A stretch of 64,000 nucleotides of DNA from assembly GCA_021432635.1 (NCBI GenBank), contig MU270059.1, positions 270,003 to 334,002 of the forward strand, in the 5' to 3' direction. The stretch is from Thozetella sp. PMI_491. Taxonomy: Eukaryota; Ascomycota; Sordariomycetes; Chaetosphaeriales; Chaetosphaeriaceae. Positions 1-11,313 of the stretch are shown one piece after another (position 1 is the stretch's first letter; each line of letters begins with the position of its first letter). Both the position numbers and the translations under genes were made by a program. The notes below the pieces were generated by a model that ran no database searches, had not been told where the DNA came from, and worked only from the letters and a program-made list of their open reading frames with translations.

Positions 1-832
1 AAATACGCGAATGTGGAAGTTTAGGAAGAAGGAATGGAGTAGACGTTGCTCGATATATTCTCAAATTTGCAAGCGGTTTGCTCGATAGATGTCTCACCAC
101 GTTACTCTCGTGTATTGGCCAATCATACGGCGTACCAAAAAGCTGACAGTTGTTTGCTTCCTCATATCAGCGAAAACCATTGCGTTGAAAACGGTTTCAT
201 ACGGCCAGCAGCTCAGCGCAAACAACGCCAGTATTATCTTGTTCCGATCGCAGTAATCAAAGGCGGGAGAAGGTAGCCAGAGAAGCCTAGGGGTTCTGTG
301 AAGCGCAACAGTATCAAACAGATGGGCTTAGCTTCTAATTAAGAGAGGCTCAGATCTTTTGCTCATTCCTTAGCTGCCTGAGAGGTAACCGATACCTATC
401 CCGATTGCATGTTGGCATGGTGGCATGACTTTTGCTGTGTACTGTAGGCTCTATACTTTCCGGGGTGGCTTTTCGGAGCGAATGGACTTTCTGGTAGGTA
501 GTCACGCAGCAGGAGCTACCTTTTACAAGCCCTTTTTTTTTTTTTTTTGGCGTCTTGGTTAAGTCCCTATAGGTGATGGAAGTCGACCTACCTACTCCGT
601 AGATCTTTATTTGGTATAGTTCCATTCCAATCCAGGGCATGGCCTCCCCTGGCAGGTAGTGGGGCCATGCAGCTATCGTATTGCAGCAGCGAATTGCAAC
701 CCGCGGCACCAGGCTTTAGCGTGCGGCGCAGTCGTCGAGATTTCCCGAGCTGAGTCTCAAATCCCGAAGGGGTAGGCCGCCTCCCAAGAAATTTTTAAAC
801 AGATCCAGTACTCTGTTGAGCTCCTCCAAACC
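1..832. other. Intergenic stretch, no gene recognised
   Basis: No open frame here has a recognisable domain or a coherent set of splice sites. The only distinct feature is a run of 16 T at about 533-548. The stretch is probably the upstream region of the zinc-cluster regulator that begins near 913. Confidence 0.5.
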
Positions 833-912
833 TTGACAAAGTCAAGGTGCCACCAGCGCCAGATATTAAACTTGACGGGTTTCCTCGACGGGTTTCTCGA
901 CGGGGCAGGGAA

Positions 913-2598
913 ATGGCTACAAATCGAGATGGTCAGCCGAGGAAACGTTCTACGCACGCGAAAAGCAAGAGGGGCTGTACCGCGTGTAAGCAGCAGAGAA
1001 TCCGCTGCGGCGAGGAGCAGCCGATGTGGTAGGTCCTCTGCATTTGTCCCTTTTTGGGTGTCGTCACCGTTGGCTGTACTTTATCTTGCTTGGCGGTGCT
1101 GATAATGCCCTATGTATAGCCATGCTTGTCTGGTCTACGGGAGACAGTGCGCCTACACGCATACGCAACAAGCCTCCCGAGCGACAGCCTGCCAGCCAAA
1201 GAGTCTCCGAGTAGGGGACAGCAGCAGCGGATTACTCAACGTTCTACCCTCCACACCCACTGGCCCGTTCGATGTATTCCCAGTTAGGATGGAGTACCGA
1301 TCCTCGGAAGTGTTCCACCATTGTAAGCTGTAGATGTGTGCCGCTTGCAACGCCCGCCTCTAATGCACGTGCTAGTCATCGAGATCCGCTCGTCGCTTGC
1401 CAATCTTACGCGTGGAGACGTAACGCTGTTTCATTCTAGGTGCCTTATAAATCCCAGCCATGGAGCTTCTTCTCATGTGGGGTGTGCTGACCGCGCGGTA
1501 GCCTCGGGCTCGCGCAGACGGACCCCACGTGGTTCCAAGTAGCGCTGTGTCTGAACGCCGCGTACGGCTGCTTCCGACGGCCATCATACTTCCAGCCAAC
1601 CTACTTTCATCATCGACAAGGCCTATTGCATTGGATTAAGAATAACCTCGATGATGCGAAGGCTTCCTTCTCGGTGTCTTATTTAAGTATTATCGGTGCA
1701 GTACTCATGTCAGATGTAGGCCGGCGGTTTACCTACGTAGTTACTCGGTTGACGTGATTTTGCTGACATGTTTCTAACAGAGTGCCTCGGGTGAAGATTC
1801 CAGCGTACAGGCCCACCTCAAGGGTGTCTTTGCCTTGCTCGATGCGAGGAGACAACTAGAAGGGGACTGCTGGTTCTATGAAAGCCTGTTGAAGCAGATG
1901 TTGGTAATGTTCGTCGACACTTGGATTTAGCATACCAGGCCTAGGGAATGAGCATATATACTGACCTTTGGTTATTTAGGGCACTAAGCCTTAACTATCT
2001 CGTGCGACATAGTCAGCAAGATAAAGGTCCTCGCTGCGAGACTCTGGATCCGCTTGTTCCTACCATGTATTCACAGATGCTTAACGAGTTTCTGCGCGCT
2101 TTCATCCTCGTCGGATCTCCGTATGCAGCGCCTCGAAAAGACGGAGCGATCCTGGCTTGGCTGGGCAAGACTTTGCAAGAAGCAAAGAGTAATAAACCCA
2201 GCAAGCTAGGTGCTTCTAAGTCAGATCTCAGCGAGAAACAAGCGTGGCTGAAGGCAGTCGGCGCATACGCGCTGACAGTCGGAAGCATTGACTTTGTTGG
2301 ATCCGAGCGAGCAGGACGGCCACAGGTCTCATCTGGGTATCCAGAGATTAATCGACTACGTGCATGGTGGTCCGACATCCTAGAAGATTGGGCTACCAGT
2401 GGCGAGCCAATGACTCTCCATATTGCGGAAAAGATCAAGCAGAAAGTAGAATGGTTAGAAACTGGGGAAGGGTTGGGCCTAGTACACGAGATATCTCGCT
2501 CAGCTCAGCGTGGCTATTATGGAAATCCGGATGATATCACGGATCTTGGAGCCGGTCAGGGAAGCCTCACAGCGGCTCCCGAGCTTATGTATCTCTGA
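913..2598 (+). CDS. Zn(2)-Cys(6) fungal transcription factor, six exons
   Basis: Nuclear DNA-binding regulator of the Gal4-type zinc binuclear cluster family. The six cysteines appear as CTAC-KQQRIR-C, then GEEQPM-C-HA-C-LVYGRQ-C once the first intron (1029-1119) is removed; the fourth Cys codon is split by that intron, and this restores the canonical C-x2-C-x6-C-x6-C-x2-C-x6-C spacing. Basic residues (KRSTHAKSKRG) precede it. Further introns that keep the frame are 1323-1375, 1440-1501, 1716-1780 and 1904-1944, the last only 41 bp and least certain. The middle and C-terminal part looks like the usual fungal activator region (a DPTWFQVALCLNAAYGCF helix, a YFQPTYFHHRQG segment, a long helical tail). 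Start at 913 is chosen because MATNRDGQ leads directly into the basic region; an upstream ATG at 847 is possible. It converges with the decarboxylase gene and could regulate the block up to 23.6 kb, but no binding sites were established. Confidence 0.85.
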
Positions 2599-3165
2599 TC
2601 TAATATGGATATCAAGCAAGGAGGCTTAAGTACTCCGAATCATCTGTTAGATTAGGGGCATTGCATCGTATGGTCATGTCGCCTTGATTTGTAAGCTGAA
2701 ATCCAACACTCATTCAAAACCATAACTATCATCCAACCCTTCCCAACAACAAACAGATTCGCTCGCAACTTTCCCTTTACTTTTATACACTCCCTTGCTG
2801 TCGCCTGCGCGTTCTCTCAAGATCGCATGGATATGTCATAAGCTATCAGGAATTAGAGGCCATATTTACCTAGCGTGGGCCTTGAGACCATCCCGGAGAT
2901 CATCACTTTTCTCTATTTACGTTGCATCCTTGCATCTAGTACTAGCGTGATATTACGCAACAGATATCACAAGTGACGAGCGTTAACTACTTCAACATTA
3001 GATAGTTCCGTAGATTAAGTTCGAGGTCACGGCAATATTGCCCGATTTGGAGAGGGAAATCGGTCTCAATACAATATTTTGATTTGACCCAAAGAAACTT
3101 CGCGTGCTATCATCGATAGAACAATCCCCTTAGCGCTGCACATAACTTCTCCATATTCTTGGTGG
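2599..3165. other. Intergenic, between two convergent 3' ends
   Basis: AT-rich sequence between the stop codon of the regulator and the stop codon of the convergent decarboxylase. It probably holds the two 3' untranslated regions. No gene, repeat or structured element was recognised. Confidence 0.5.
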
Positions 3166-4748
3166 CTATTTAGCAGCTTTTTGCAATGTCAATAATACTT
3201 CCCTCGCGGTCTTGTCAATCTTTGCAATAATTGTCGCCATTTCCTCCTTGCTCAGCTGCGGGTTGATCGCACATATTCGAAGGACCACTTTCCCTCGTAG
3301 CTTAGTCGTGAGAATCATCGCGATATTTTCTGACGTAATGCGTTGTGATAAAGCCGAATTAAGGGCGTCGAGTGCTCTTTCCGGCATCCCCGGCGGTGCA
3401 AAGCGAAAGGTTATGATGGCCATACTCGCGGGGCTCGTTACCTCCCAATCGGCAAGTTTTGCCAGCTCCTCCTCTGCCTTTTCCGCCAGATGAAATCCAT
3501 GATCAATCATCTTTCCAAGAAGATCTACTCCAAGCACTCGTAACGTGAACCAGAGCTTCATAGCTCGAGCCGGCCTTGTCAGCTCGACGCCATAGTTCCA
3601 AAAGTTCGGCACGTCGTCTTCTTCGAAAACGTCCCGGAGATATTCGGCGTCTACCGCGAAGCTGTCGAGAAGGTGCCTCTTATTCTTAGCGAGTACAATT
3701 CCGCATCCGTAAGTTTGGAAGAGCCATTTGTGTCCATCCCACGAGATGCTATCGGCTAGACCCAGCGACTCCGCTAGATGGCTATGCGAGGCCGAAAGGG
3801 ACACGGAAGCACCGTAGGCGCCGTCCACGTGAAACCACAGACTCTCTCTCTGACAAATCCCAGCTATTTCTGAGATTGGATCAATACTTCCCGTGTTGGT
3901 TGTCCCACAGCTTCCAATGACGACGAAGGGCATCAGATTGGCTTCGCGGTCAGCCTTAATCATTGCTGCCAACGCCTCGGTTTCTAGTTGGAAGTGTTGA
4001 TTAGTGGCCACCCGGCGGATTTGACTGTCCGGAAACCCAAGAATCCGGAGTGCTTTCGCAATAGATCTATCCATGCCCGAGTGTTAGCAATGTCCTAGAA
4101 TGGATGTTCCCGGAGCTACCCGGAGTATGTCTCAAGCTCGGGAGCTCAAACACCCCCGATAATTAACGAAAATATCAAAAAGGAGCACGGGGAGACGGAC
4201 GAATGGGTCTGATCCGATACATATGCCACCCCTAGCGACTCTTTCCCACGAGGAAGAACATGATCTCGAGCAAGTACCATGGCGGTTAAGTTCGCCATCG
4301 ACCCACCAGATACGAATATCCCCCCAGCTGTTGGAGGAAGATTCACCCGGGAGGCCAGCCATTTTACCAGAGTAGTTTCTACTACGCTGGGTCCGGAGCC
4401 TTGAAGCCTGCATCCTGCAAAGGGGTTGAAGGCAGAAGTAAGAGATTCTCCAAGCCATGAGAGGGGCGAAACGGGGCCGGGGATAAAAGAAAATGTGCGG
4501 GGATGGTTCATCCGCATGCGGTAGTCAAATATAGTATATGCTTCCTCGATAGCCTCTTGGACCGTATGCGGCAACCCCGGGGTGGCGATCTCGGCCATTG
4601 ATGCAACTTCTTCATCCTGTGCAACTTTAAGGACTTGGTCCTGGCCGAGATTACGGTTTGTCTCCAGGACTCGTCTTGCCATCGTTTGATGGGCCTGGGC
4701 GATGGAATCGATGGCATGTTCGAGGCTGAGAGAAGCTTGAGAATCCAT
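3166..4748 (-). CDS. PLP-dependent group II decarboxylase (aromatic-L-amino-acid decarboxylase type)
   Basis: Cytosolic pyridoxal-phosphate enzyme expected to decarboxylate an aromatic or related amino acid to its amine. Family hallmarks in order: AFNPFAGCRLQGSGPSVVET in the first exon, FVSGGSMANLTAM, SDQTHSSV, then in the second exon FVVIGSCGTTNTGSIDP, the PLP-contacting Asp in HVDGAYG, and the Schiff-base Lys in ISWDGHKWLFQTYGCG. Two coding blocks (about 4748-4146 and 4074-3166) are joined by one intron close to 4190-4070; the best phase-compatible pair is a donor near 4187 and an acceptor at GATAG about 4067, but the junction adds a few residues relative to relatives and is uncertain. Start at 4748 (MDSQASLSLEHAI) is preferred over an ATG 51 bp upstream. 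Length, about 490 residues, fits the family. Substrate cannot be read from sequence; fungal tyrosine, tryptophan and DOPA decarboxylases are all candidates. Its neighbour is a BBE-like oxidase on the same strand, a pairing plausible in a metabolite cluster. Confidence 0.85.
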
Positions 4749-4799
4749 TATGAACTGGATGGAACTTGGTGTAACCTTCTGAAAATAAACCAAGGGCAA

Positions 4800-5180
4800 A
4801 TGAGTATCGAATATTGGTGAAAAGAAGGGGGTACAAGGTTTTCTTTATATACTTGAAGTGTAATTCAGCCTCTTGGCAGTTAGCTGGCAATGTCGTTGGA
4901 AAGGCGTTATTGCATGGTGAATGTCATTACCCCGCTCTATACCCCCACTCTTCATTGCAGTAGATCATGGTTCGGGGGAAGTTTTACGTGATGGCGAATG
5001 AGCAAAGTGGTGTTTATAAATTAGATCTTGCAGTGTCCTCGAATCCTACGCCAAGCGTGAGCTATACCTCCACGCCTGTTACCCTCGTAGGCAGTTCGTT
5101 CGAGACTCTTGGGATTGAAATTTATACTGTGATTGTCTGGAACCTTTCATGTCTAATCGCATCAAGCTTCTAATCATGGC
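4800..5180. other. Intergenic, possible degraded fragment
   Basis: Short spacer between the decarboxylase 5' end and the oxidase 3' end. A plus-strand reading near 4967-5110 (KFYVMANEQSGVYKLDL) faintly resembles a beta-propeller/SMP-30-like lactonase strand, but it is short, has no partner exons and may be chance. Confidence 0.2.
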
Positions 5181-6896
5181 TCATGGGATCTTGAACCCGC
5201 CTTTGACTCGATGTTGAAATATTTTCGTTGGATCATATCTCTCGCTGGTCCTCCTTAGAAATGCTACATTCTCCTCACCGTAGGACGAGATCGGAGCTTG
5301 ATATGGAGCTGCATAATTGAGATACTCAAATTGTCGCAAAAGACCACGACTGGAGGCGTGCTCCTTTATTGCGAATACAGCATCTTGAGCCACCTGGTCG
5401 ATGGTTGCCGAGGAGGAAGAATTGGGCCACAAAGCTGCCACTAGGAGCACTGAATTTATAAAGTTGGTTAATGTTATGTGTCTGTCTCCGATCTGATAGG
5501 AGTAGTTTGTGTCTAGGGTTGAGGCTGTAAATGAAAACAAAACTCACCGAAGGCGTTTCCGTCTCTAGGTCCTAAACCAAGTATGTTACCTCCCGTCTTC
5601 CGTGAGTGACTGAAGATCACTGAAGGGAGTGGCTCGAATGCAATGCTCCATACTACACCACATGAAGGGTTAAATGAAGACAGTGTCTCATTAAGAATGT
5701 CAAAAGTCTCGAGCATAAGCTCGGTGGAGGGATCAAATGTTGCCGTGGCAAAGAGCCAGTTTCTCCAGTCCTGTTAGTTCGACGGACAGAATCGGCGCGG
5801 AGGCGAAAGGGCTTACAGTGGCGAGGTTGGCGCTTCGGCCGCTAGACTCGAGAGGCCAGTGAGTTGTGAGCTATTGGAGATGCTCGGAATAGAAACAATC
5901 TCATCAAATACAGTCGGGTGGAGTACGGGTTTCGTGTACACGGCTGAGTTGCTAAATAGCCAGGACTTAGAGGTTGAGTTGTAGAGCAAGCCCATAACGA
6001 GGGACGTGTATATATCAAATTCTGTGGCATTTGTTATATCTGTGAAAGCCGCGAACATGGCCTCACGCTCCTCAATACTGTTGACTGTGTGCGTAACGGA
6101 GAGATTGCCTTGTGGAAATGTCGAAAGATCGAACCGCGTCACGACACCGAGGTTGTTGGCCCCGCCTTTGAGTGCACGGTAGAGGTCAGACTGGAATGTC
6201 TGGTTGGCATTGGTGAGCACTCCATTTCCCAGAACGAGCTGTAGATCGGATTCGGTCAGCACGGCCACATGATAACACTGCTCAAGGGCAGCATATTACC
6301 TCGTAGTTGACCACATTATCGCACGCCCATCCTACACGAGGGGAGAAATGAGAGATCCCTCCACCGACGAGCAGGCCGCCGACGCCGACTAGTCCGTTCC
6401 GACCGCCAGCTACGGAGACGTTGAAGGGGTCAAGAGTCTCGTAGACATTGAGCCAGGCTGCACCAGCCCCAACACTGGCGAGAGACTGGTCTGAGCTTAG
6501 GGACACAGAATTCATGCCGCTCATGTCAATCGTAACGCCTCCATCGATGTTGGCGAATCCCGCAGCAGGAGCATGGCCTTGTCCCTTGATAGCGAAGTTG
6601 CAGCCCTCATTGGCCGCGATGATAGAGACAGCGGACGCTACATCGTTGCCTGTAGCAGGAGTGACAACGCAAGCTGGTGCCAATTGTGCTTCTTGGATTG
6701 ACCAGTACGAGCTCTCGGTCTGGCTATAGCTCCCTTGGCCTGGGAAGCTCACCTGGTACCCGAGTGCGGCACTGAGTGCGGCGCACTCCACTAGGTGTTA
6801 GCCAACAAATGCTGTCGTCTTTCTAGGCTGGAACGCTTTCTTACGCAAATATCCATGACGGCGAGTGGTCTGGGGTATACACACTCGCTTTCCCAT
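5181..6896 (-). CDS. FAD-linked oxidase, berberine-bridge-enzyme (BBE/6-hydroxy-D-nicotine oxidase) type
   Basis: Flavoprotein oxidase with an N-terminal FAD_binding_4 (PCMH) domain and a C-terminal BBE domain. Visible motifs: [19 protein letters not shown], the flavin-linking His in [14 protein letters not shown] (the family usually has GGH here, so one Gly is replaced by Gln), [33 protein letters not shown] and the C-terminal [18 protein letters not shown] with [19 protein letters not shown]. Introns that restore continuity are 6791-6844, 6239-6300 (joining NYE to [13 protein letters not shown]), 5763-5816 and about 5450-5553 (joining GNAF to [10 protein letters not shown]). Start at 6896 gives a short first exon without a clear signal peptide, unusual because fungal BBE-like proteins are often secreted; a further upstream exon is possible. 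A TATATAA on the minus strand near 7160 could serve as core promoter. Substrate unknown; such enzymes often act in alkaloid or other secondary metabolism. Confidence 0.82.
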
Positions 6897-7229
6897 TGGG
6901 ATCAGTCAGTCTTAATAGAGTGACGGGGTATATTTTACCGTGCCCCTCGGGCCTTATGTGGCCCTTCCTCGGCCAATTACCAAAATCCTTGGCTAGCTTA
7001 GGCAAGTACAGGAGACTCGGAGGCCTGAGCTCTTTGGATTCTATGGAATATGAAGCCCCACTTCACACTTCTCACGCCGGCCCTTGACCCTGGCTTTACC
7101 CCGCCTTTCTTCCGGTGCCTATGCCTTGACGTCACAAGTATCAGGAGACTCGCGGTTATATAACACAGAACAGCTGCTCTAGTCGCTATTCCCACCGTAG
7201 AGATTAGGCTGGATACCGTGGAAGTCAAC

Positions 7230-8542
7230 CCCCTTCGTAAATTCTTCTTTATTTATCAGCATCAGTTTTTAAGAAGGGCCTGTGGAATTTCAGGCTGTGC
7301 CTAACCGAAGGTTGACAGAGTACCTAGGAAGTCGACAGCCAGCACGATGCTGACTTAGTTTGCAGGGGTGTGCTCCATACTAGTCTCAATCAGCTCAGTG
7401 TCGCCGGCCTCAAAGGGGAGTTCCTTCTCCAGTTGTCGGATCATATCCACATGCTTCGGGCTTCTCGGAGTTGCTCGGAACTGTAATCCCCGCGTCGATG
7501 TTAGGGGTTCTGATTTGTGATTCCTCCGTTCGATTGGGAGAGCCCACAGCAACCCACTATAGCTCTTCACTTTATCCAAATCTATCCGTCAAGCCCTACT
7601 TTGTCACTCGATTAAAAGCTTAAGGTATAAGCTGCTGAATCTTAACTACAACTCTTTATAATAAAACTTTTGCCTTGGTCACTCAATCCGCCCCCCCCTC
7701 TTCCTTATTCCTTTGATTTCCTTTGATTTCGATCGTATATATTCTATCTAATAGTAAAAATACTGTAATTAAGTTAATACAGCGCTGCGTGTCTGTCCTA
7801 TAATTATATTCTAAGTCGACCTACGTGCCAACCGCCCACCCCCTTCAATCTATTTCTCTGGTCAGAGCCAAGCACTTGTTGGCCCTCGCATAGCTATGCC
7901 TTCTCCCACGTACCGCTAGACTTACGCTACTTTAACGGCCCTACCTACGAGCTGGACCTTAAGGTCGTGGTATTGGTTCCGCGCTGTGGCTACTAGGCTA
8001 CGGAGTGTATGTGTGGTGGTGTTGTATGTGGCTTGTTCCGCACGTGCTCTGCTTCCCTCTCCCCGTTCTCATTACAACGATGCGGTGAGCTATTCCTTTT
8101 AGATCTTTACAAAAAGAGTCGGCTTACACCATTTTTTTGCGACCTGGATCGATTGCACTCTAACCCTAGCCCTATCTTGCAGTAGTGCCGGAAAAGACAT
8201 AGCCCTCAAAATTGAAAAGACCTAGCCCCCTATAAAAGTATAAAACCTTTTTTTCCTCACCAAAAGAAAAGAGTTAGCCCCCTTGCGTCTTCCGACACAA
8301 TATCAAAAGATATATATATATATCTATAAAAAAATAACAAAGCCTTCATTTTTAACAAGACTACCATCATCCCCTCCACTTTCTCATTAAAACACAACAA
8401 TACTTTTCTTCTCTTTAAAACAAATTTCTCACTCTACCATAATACATTTCCCCCCTTAGCCCATAATTAATATTCGCTTCCCTTTACACGTTATAATAAT
8501 AACATAATCATAACACCTAAACTAAGATTGAATAGGCTATGC
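7230..8542. other. Intergenic, AT/CT-rich, no gene recognised
   Basis: About 1.3 kb of skewed sequence with pyrimidine-rich tracts (7685-7710, 8330-8470) and many in-frame stops on both strands. No domain, terminal repeat or convincing coding frame was seen. It may be an old mutated repeat, but nothing identifies one. Confidence 0.4.
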
Positions 8543-9623
8543 TTATATATTATTCTTCCTCGTAGGTTTTCGAATCCCGAGCTCGGAAATAATATTTACA
8601 AATCCAGCTGATGTCCAAACCTCTAGCTCCTCTTCAGTGAACAGCCACACCCAACCAACAACTCCTTTAGGTCCGGTACTCGCTCTTCCAACACTAGATT
8701 TAGACCGAGGAATAAAATACATCCAATCTTTCGTCATTATCAGATTGTGAGAGACTACGACCGATTCGTCAAACTCAATCATGTCAATAGTCTTTTTGAC
8801 AAAATCATCATATATCTCTTTGAGTTTAGATCTCGCCTCATTCGTATCGTCCTGTGGCATTTTACGTTCTAAGAACGATATGAAGGCCGCTTTTTCAAAT
8901 GTCGCGTCATCCAGGGATTCTGGAATCAGCTTGAATCCCTCGGGATATGGGAGGAACTGGATATGTCTATGGTTAATGCTAGCGCCTGCGTTCTGTCCAC
9001 AGCCGAACATAGCAACAAATGGCGATTCTAATGCATGTAGAACGTTCCATGCCGCCGCTAAGTCTTCGTAATCAAGGTATCCAAGTTGCGGTTTGTAAAC
9101 CTTGCTGCAGAGGAGCAATTGAGGACGCAAGGTACAGTACTTGTTGAGGATAAGTTTGTGACTTTCACCGATATCTGCGACATGAAAATCCGGGTCCGGG
9201 TCTTCAAAGTAGCTTGATTTTGTTGGAGGAGCATCATGAACAGATCTGGGCTTGATTTCCAAAAGGCCAGGGCAGATACGGACTTCGAACTAGTAGAACC
9301 CGGCGATGGTGAGCGACGTCTTCGATGATAAGCTGCGGAAGAATAGATATGCGAACCGTAAATCCATTTTCCTTGATGTAGATAGGTTCTGAATGAACCA
9401 ACTGGACTTGTTCTTTCTCGACGAGCCGGTCAAATTGAGCGGCGGCCTTAGCCAGGAGGCCCTGTGCCTTCGTTTTACTGTCTATGCTAGGGCGTTGCTT
9501 GTTATGTTTATGCTCAAAAGAGAATCCACTGTCCAATATTTCTAAAAAGGGTTGGAGAAGCCACAAGTAAGCATTAGCCAACCTAGAAGGTGGAAACTTA
9601 TTACCTATAGTGGTTCGGTCCAT
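8543..9623 (-). CDS. ATP adenylyltransferase / Ap4A phosphorylase-like protein (HIT superfamily)
   Basis: Related to yeast Apa1/Apa2, which split diadenosine tetraphosphate by phosphorolysis to ATP/ADP. Motifs: a nucleotide-binding stretch LILNKYCTLRPQLLLCSKVY, the YLDYEDLAAAWNVL segment, and the histidine-triad-like HRHIQF (H-x-H-x-Q) after FGCGQNAGASIN. The C-terminal ATP_transf part is SHNLIMTKDWMYFIPRS with GWVWLFTEEELEVW. An intron at 9290-9356 (weak GTTCGC donor, CTACTAG acceptor) joins NGFT to FEVRICPGLLEIKPR, the family's expected junction, so the gene is not frameshifted. A second intron near 9541-9606 probably follows MDRTTI; start 9623 is chosen with that intron. A housekeeping-type enzyme inside an accessory region may be a divergent paralogue. 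Confidence 0.8.
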
Positions 9624-10068
9624 AGTATAGTTTGATCTTCGTTGAGGTATTATGGTAGCAAGACCTGCTGTGCCTAAATGAGACGTAAATCGAATTGTGA
9701 AAAGAAAGAGATATGACAATAGAACGAAAAGTGTAGGGATAGGTATGATGCATGTTATAAATGCTATTAGGGTGATCTCGTGGAGTATCCTTATGACACT
9801 TGGCCATGCTTATCGTCCAACCTGTCAGACTAATCTGGCTGACAAAAGTAAGCGGTTATTATTTTAATTAGCATTAGTAATCTTTAATGGATTAGCACTG
9901 TCGTTTCTCATATAACCCCTCGTCGGGAATAACATGAAAGCAGTTACTGTGCCCCTCTAACCCAATCCAAATAGTCAAGCAATGTTCATAAAAGGCTTGC
10001 ACTACCTAAGAACCGCGTATTTCCACAAAAAAGCAATGCTATCTACTGCTACTGGATGTCTATTAACT

Positions 10069-10119
10069 GTAAGTATACTTGGTGCTGCGCCTGAACATTC
10101 TTACTAAATAACCATATAG
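10069..10119 (+). other. Probable 5'-UTR intron
   Basis: A consensus donor (GTAAGTAT) and an acceptor (CCATATAG) with a TACTAAATAAC branch-like element bracket 51 bp just before the ATG at 10124. Splicing would leave a short upstream reading frame starting at about 10036 that ends just past the main ATG, so it overlaps the main start. Confidence 0.5.
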
Positions 10120-10123
10120 GAAA

Positions 10124-10837
10124 ATGACACTTTGTAATGACTCGTTGCAGAAATGCCACGAAACATTGGTTTCAATCTCTATACCCATGAGAGAAAGAGT
10201 ATATTCGATGGCAAAGTCGAAGGCACAGCTCGGACAGAGAGTGATTGTGATTTTCGGCTCAGGGCGGTTTCCAGAGTTCCGGCAAATTATGAGCGGCGGT
10301 TTCTCTTACTTGGCAATCGACCCCGAAATTGATACAACATGGCTCTTTACAAGAGCTAGCGGAGTGGCGGTTCAGGACTACGATTTCAGCAGCAGTTTCG
10401 AGTCGCAGGTTTCGTTGCTATCGGCCAACCCTACAACAGTTCTGTGTGCCAAGTGCAAATCAGAAGCGTTTTTAAATGCTACAGGCGCAGCGAAGACAAT
10501 GAGTTTGCTTGGGATTCCCGCCGTGTTTTCTTTTAGCATCTCATATCACATTCCTGTGATTAATATGTTGAAGTTAGAAAGAGTTCCTCTGTTTGGGTGC
10601 GGATATGTTCATGACAACATATCGGAGTTGGGAATCGGACAGAAACTAGTCACAATGAAGCTTGAAGGGAGCCAAGTAGTTGCAAAGTTTGGGGCATTCA
10701 CTTGGATTGAACCGATTTTAACGACAAATGCAGTTCCCGGGCTGTCTTATATGAAAGAGGCATTGCCTGAGGTCTGGGAAACAGTTGGTGCGGATCTAAC
10801 CGAGATTATGGAGAAGGCTGTGATCTTATGCGCTTGA
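10124..10837 (+). CDS. Orphan protein with Rossmann/SAM-methyltransferase-like N-terminus
   Basis: A single 237-residue frame without introns. It is not recognised with confidence. Residues about 38-66 have the look of a nucleotide/SAM-binding fold: a hydrophobic strand RVIVIFGSGRF (glycine-rich motif I) followed by a helix and SYLAIDPEID, where an acidic residue closes the second strand. Later strands VLCAKCKSEAF and GIPAVFSFSISYHIP could be the motif IV to V region. The arrangement recalls cap guanine-N7 methyltransferases (including those of viruses and cytoplasmic linear plasmids), but no catalytic signature proves it. The first ATG after the spliced leader is used as start. It stands between the HIT protein and the ABC transporter 3' end; no operon-like link can be claimed. 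Alternatives are an endogenised viral or plasmid gene or a fast-evolving fungal methyltransferase. Confidence 0.5.
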   Translation: MTLCNDSLQKCHETLVSISIPMRERVYSMAKSKAQLGQRVIVIFGSGRFPEFRQIMSGGFSYLAIDPEIDTTWLFTRASGVAVQDYDFSSSFESQVSLLSANPTTVLCAKCKSEAFLNATGAAKTMSLLGIPAVFSFSISYHIPVINMLKLERVPLFGCGYVHDNISELGIGQKLVTMKLEGSQVVAKFGAFTWIEPILTTNAVPGLSYMKEALPEVWETVGADLTEIMEKAVILCA

Positions 10838-10949
10838 GATTAAAATATAGGCGGAAAGTCGCTTGTAGGGCCTCAAATTTAGGGCTAGAAACTATCTATG
10901 GATGGACGCGCCTCTTGTGCTCTGGGTAGGAAGCCACCTATTGCTACGG

Positions 10950-11110
10950 CAAGAAAGAGCTGCATCATGTAGGCTAGGGCTATAATGGCCGGGCTTGGGT
11001 CGGGAGTTGGGATTTGCCGACGATGAGCCCTAGCGTGCCTCGCCGCGCGATACACTGATAAGATTCTCAAAGATCGCTTTGGAGGGGCATCAGAAGCTCC
11101 CAAGCCATCA
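10950..11110. repeat. Dispersed repeat, copy 1 (partner at 22255-22410)
   Basis: The stretch reading TAGGGCTATAATGGCCGGGCT and then a GAGTTGGGATTTGC, TGAGCCC, CGCGCGATAC, AAGATTC, GCTTTGGAGGGGCAT series matches a similar ordered series at 22255-22410 in the same orientation. The copies are diverged, mainly by transitions. No terminal inverted repeat or target duplication was found, so the element class is unknown. Confidence 0.55.
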
Positions 11111-11313
11111 AAATGCATCATCTTACCTTACGTTGGTCTTCGACTTGCCCCTCGAACGCCACAATACAGCCCCGATCAACTTCATCAAACTTGCTTCTGG
11201 ACCCACCTGACTACAAGCCTTCCACTCAACCCTACCAAGCCACACAGATACAACCTTCATGTTACTAGAATAATATCTTATACCGATCTATACATCCCCG
11301 TTCTATATATTAC

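Noticed and set aside
350..709. 119-codon minus-strand frame with a poly-Lys stretch
   Set aside because: The Lys run is the 16-T homopolymer read in reverse; no domain and no splice partners.
9234..9719. Frameshift in the Apa2-like gene
   Set aside because: A 67-bp intron at 9290-9356 joins the halves at the expected family sequence, so no mutation is needed.
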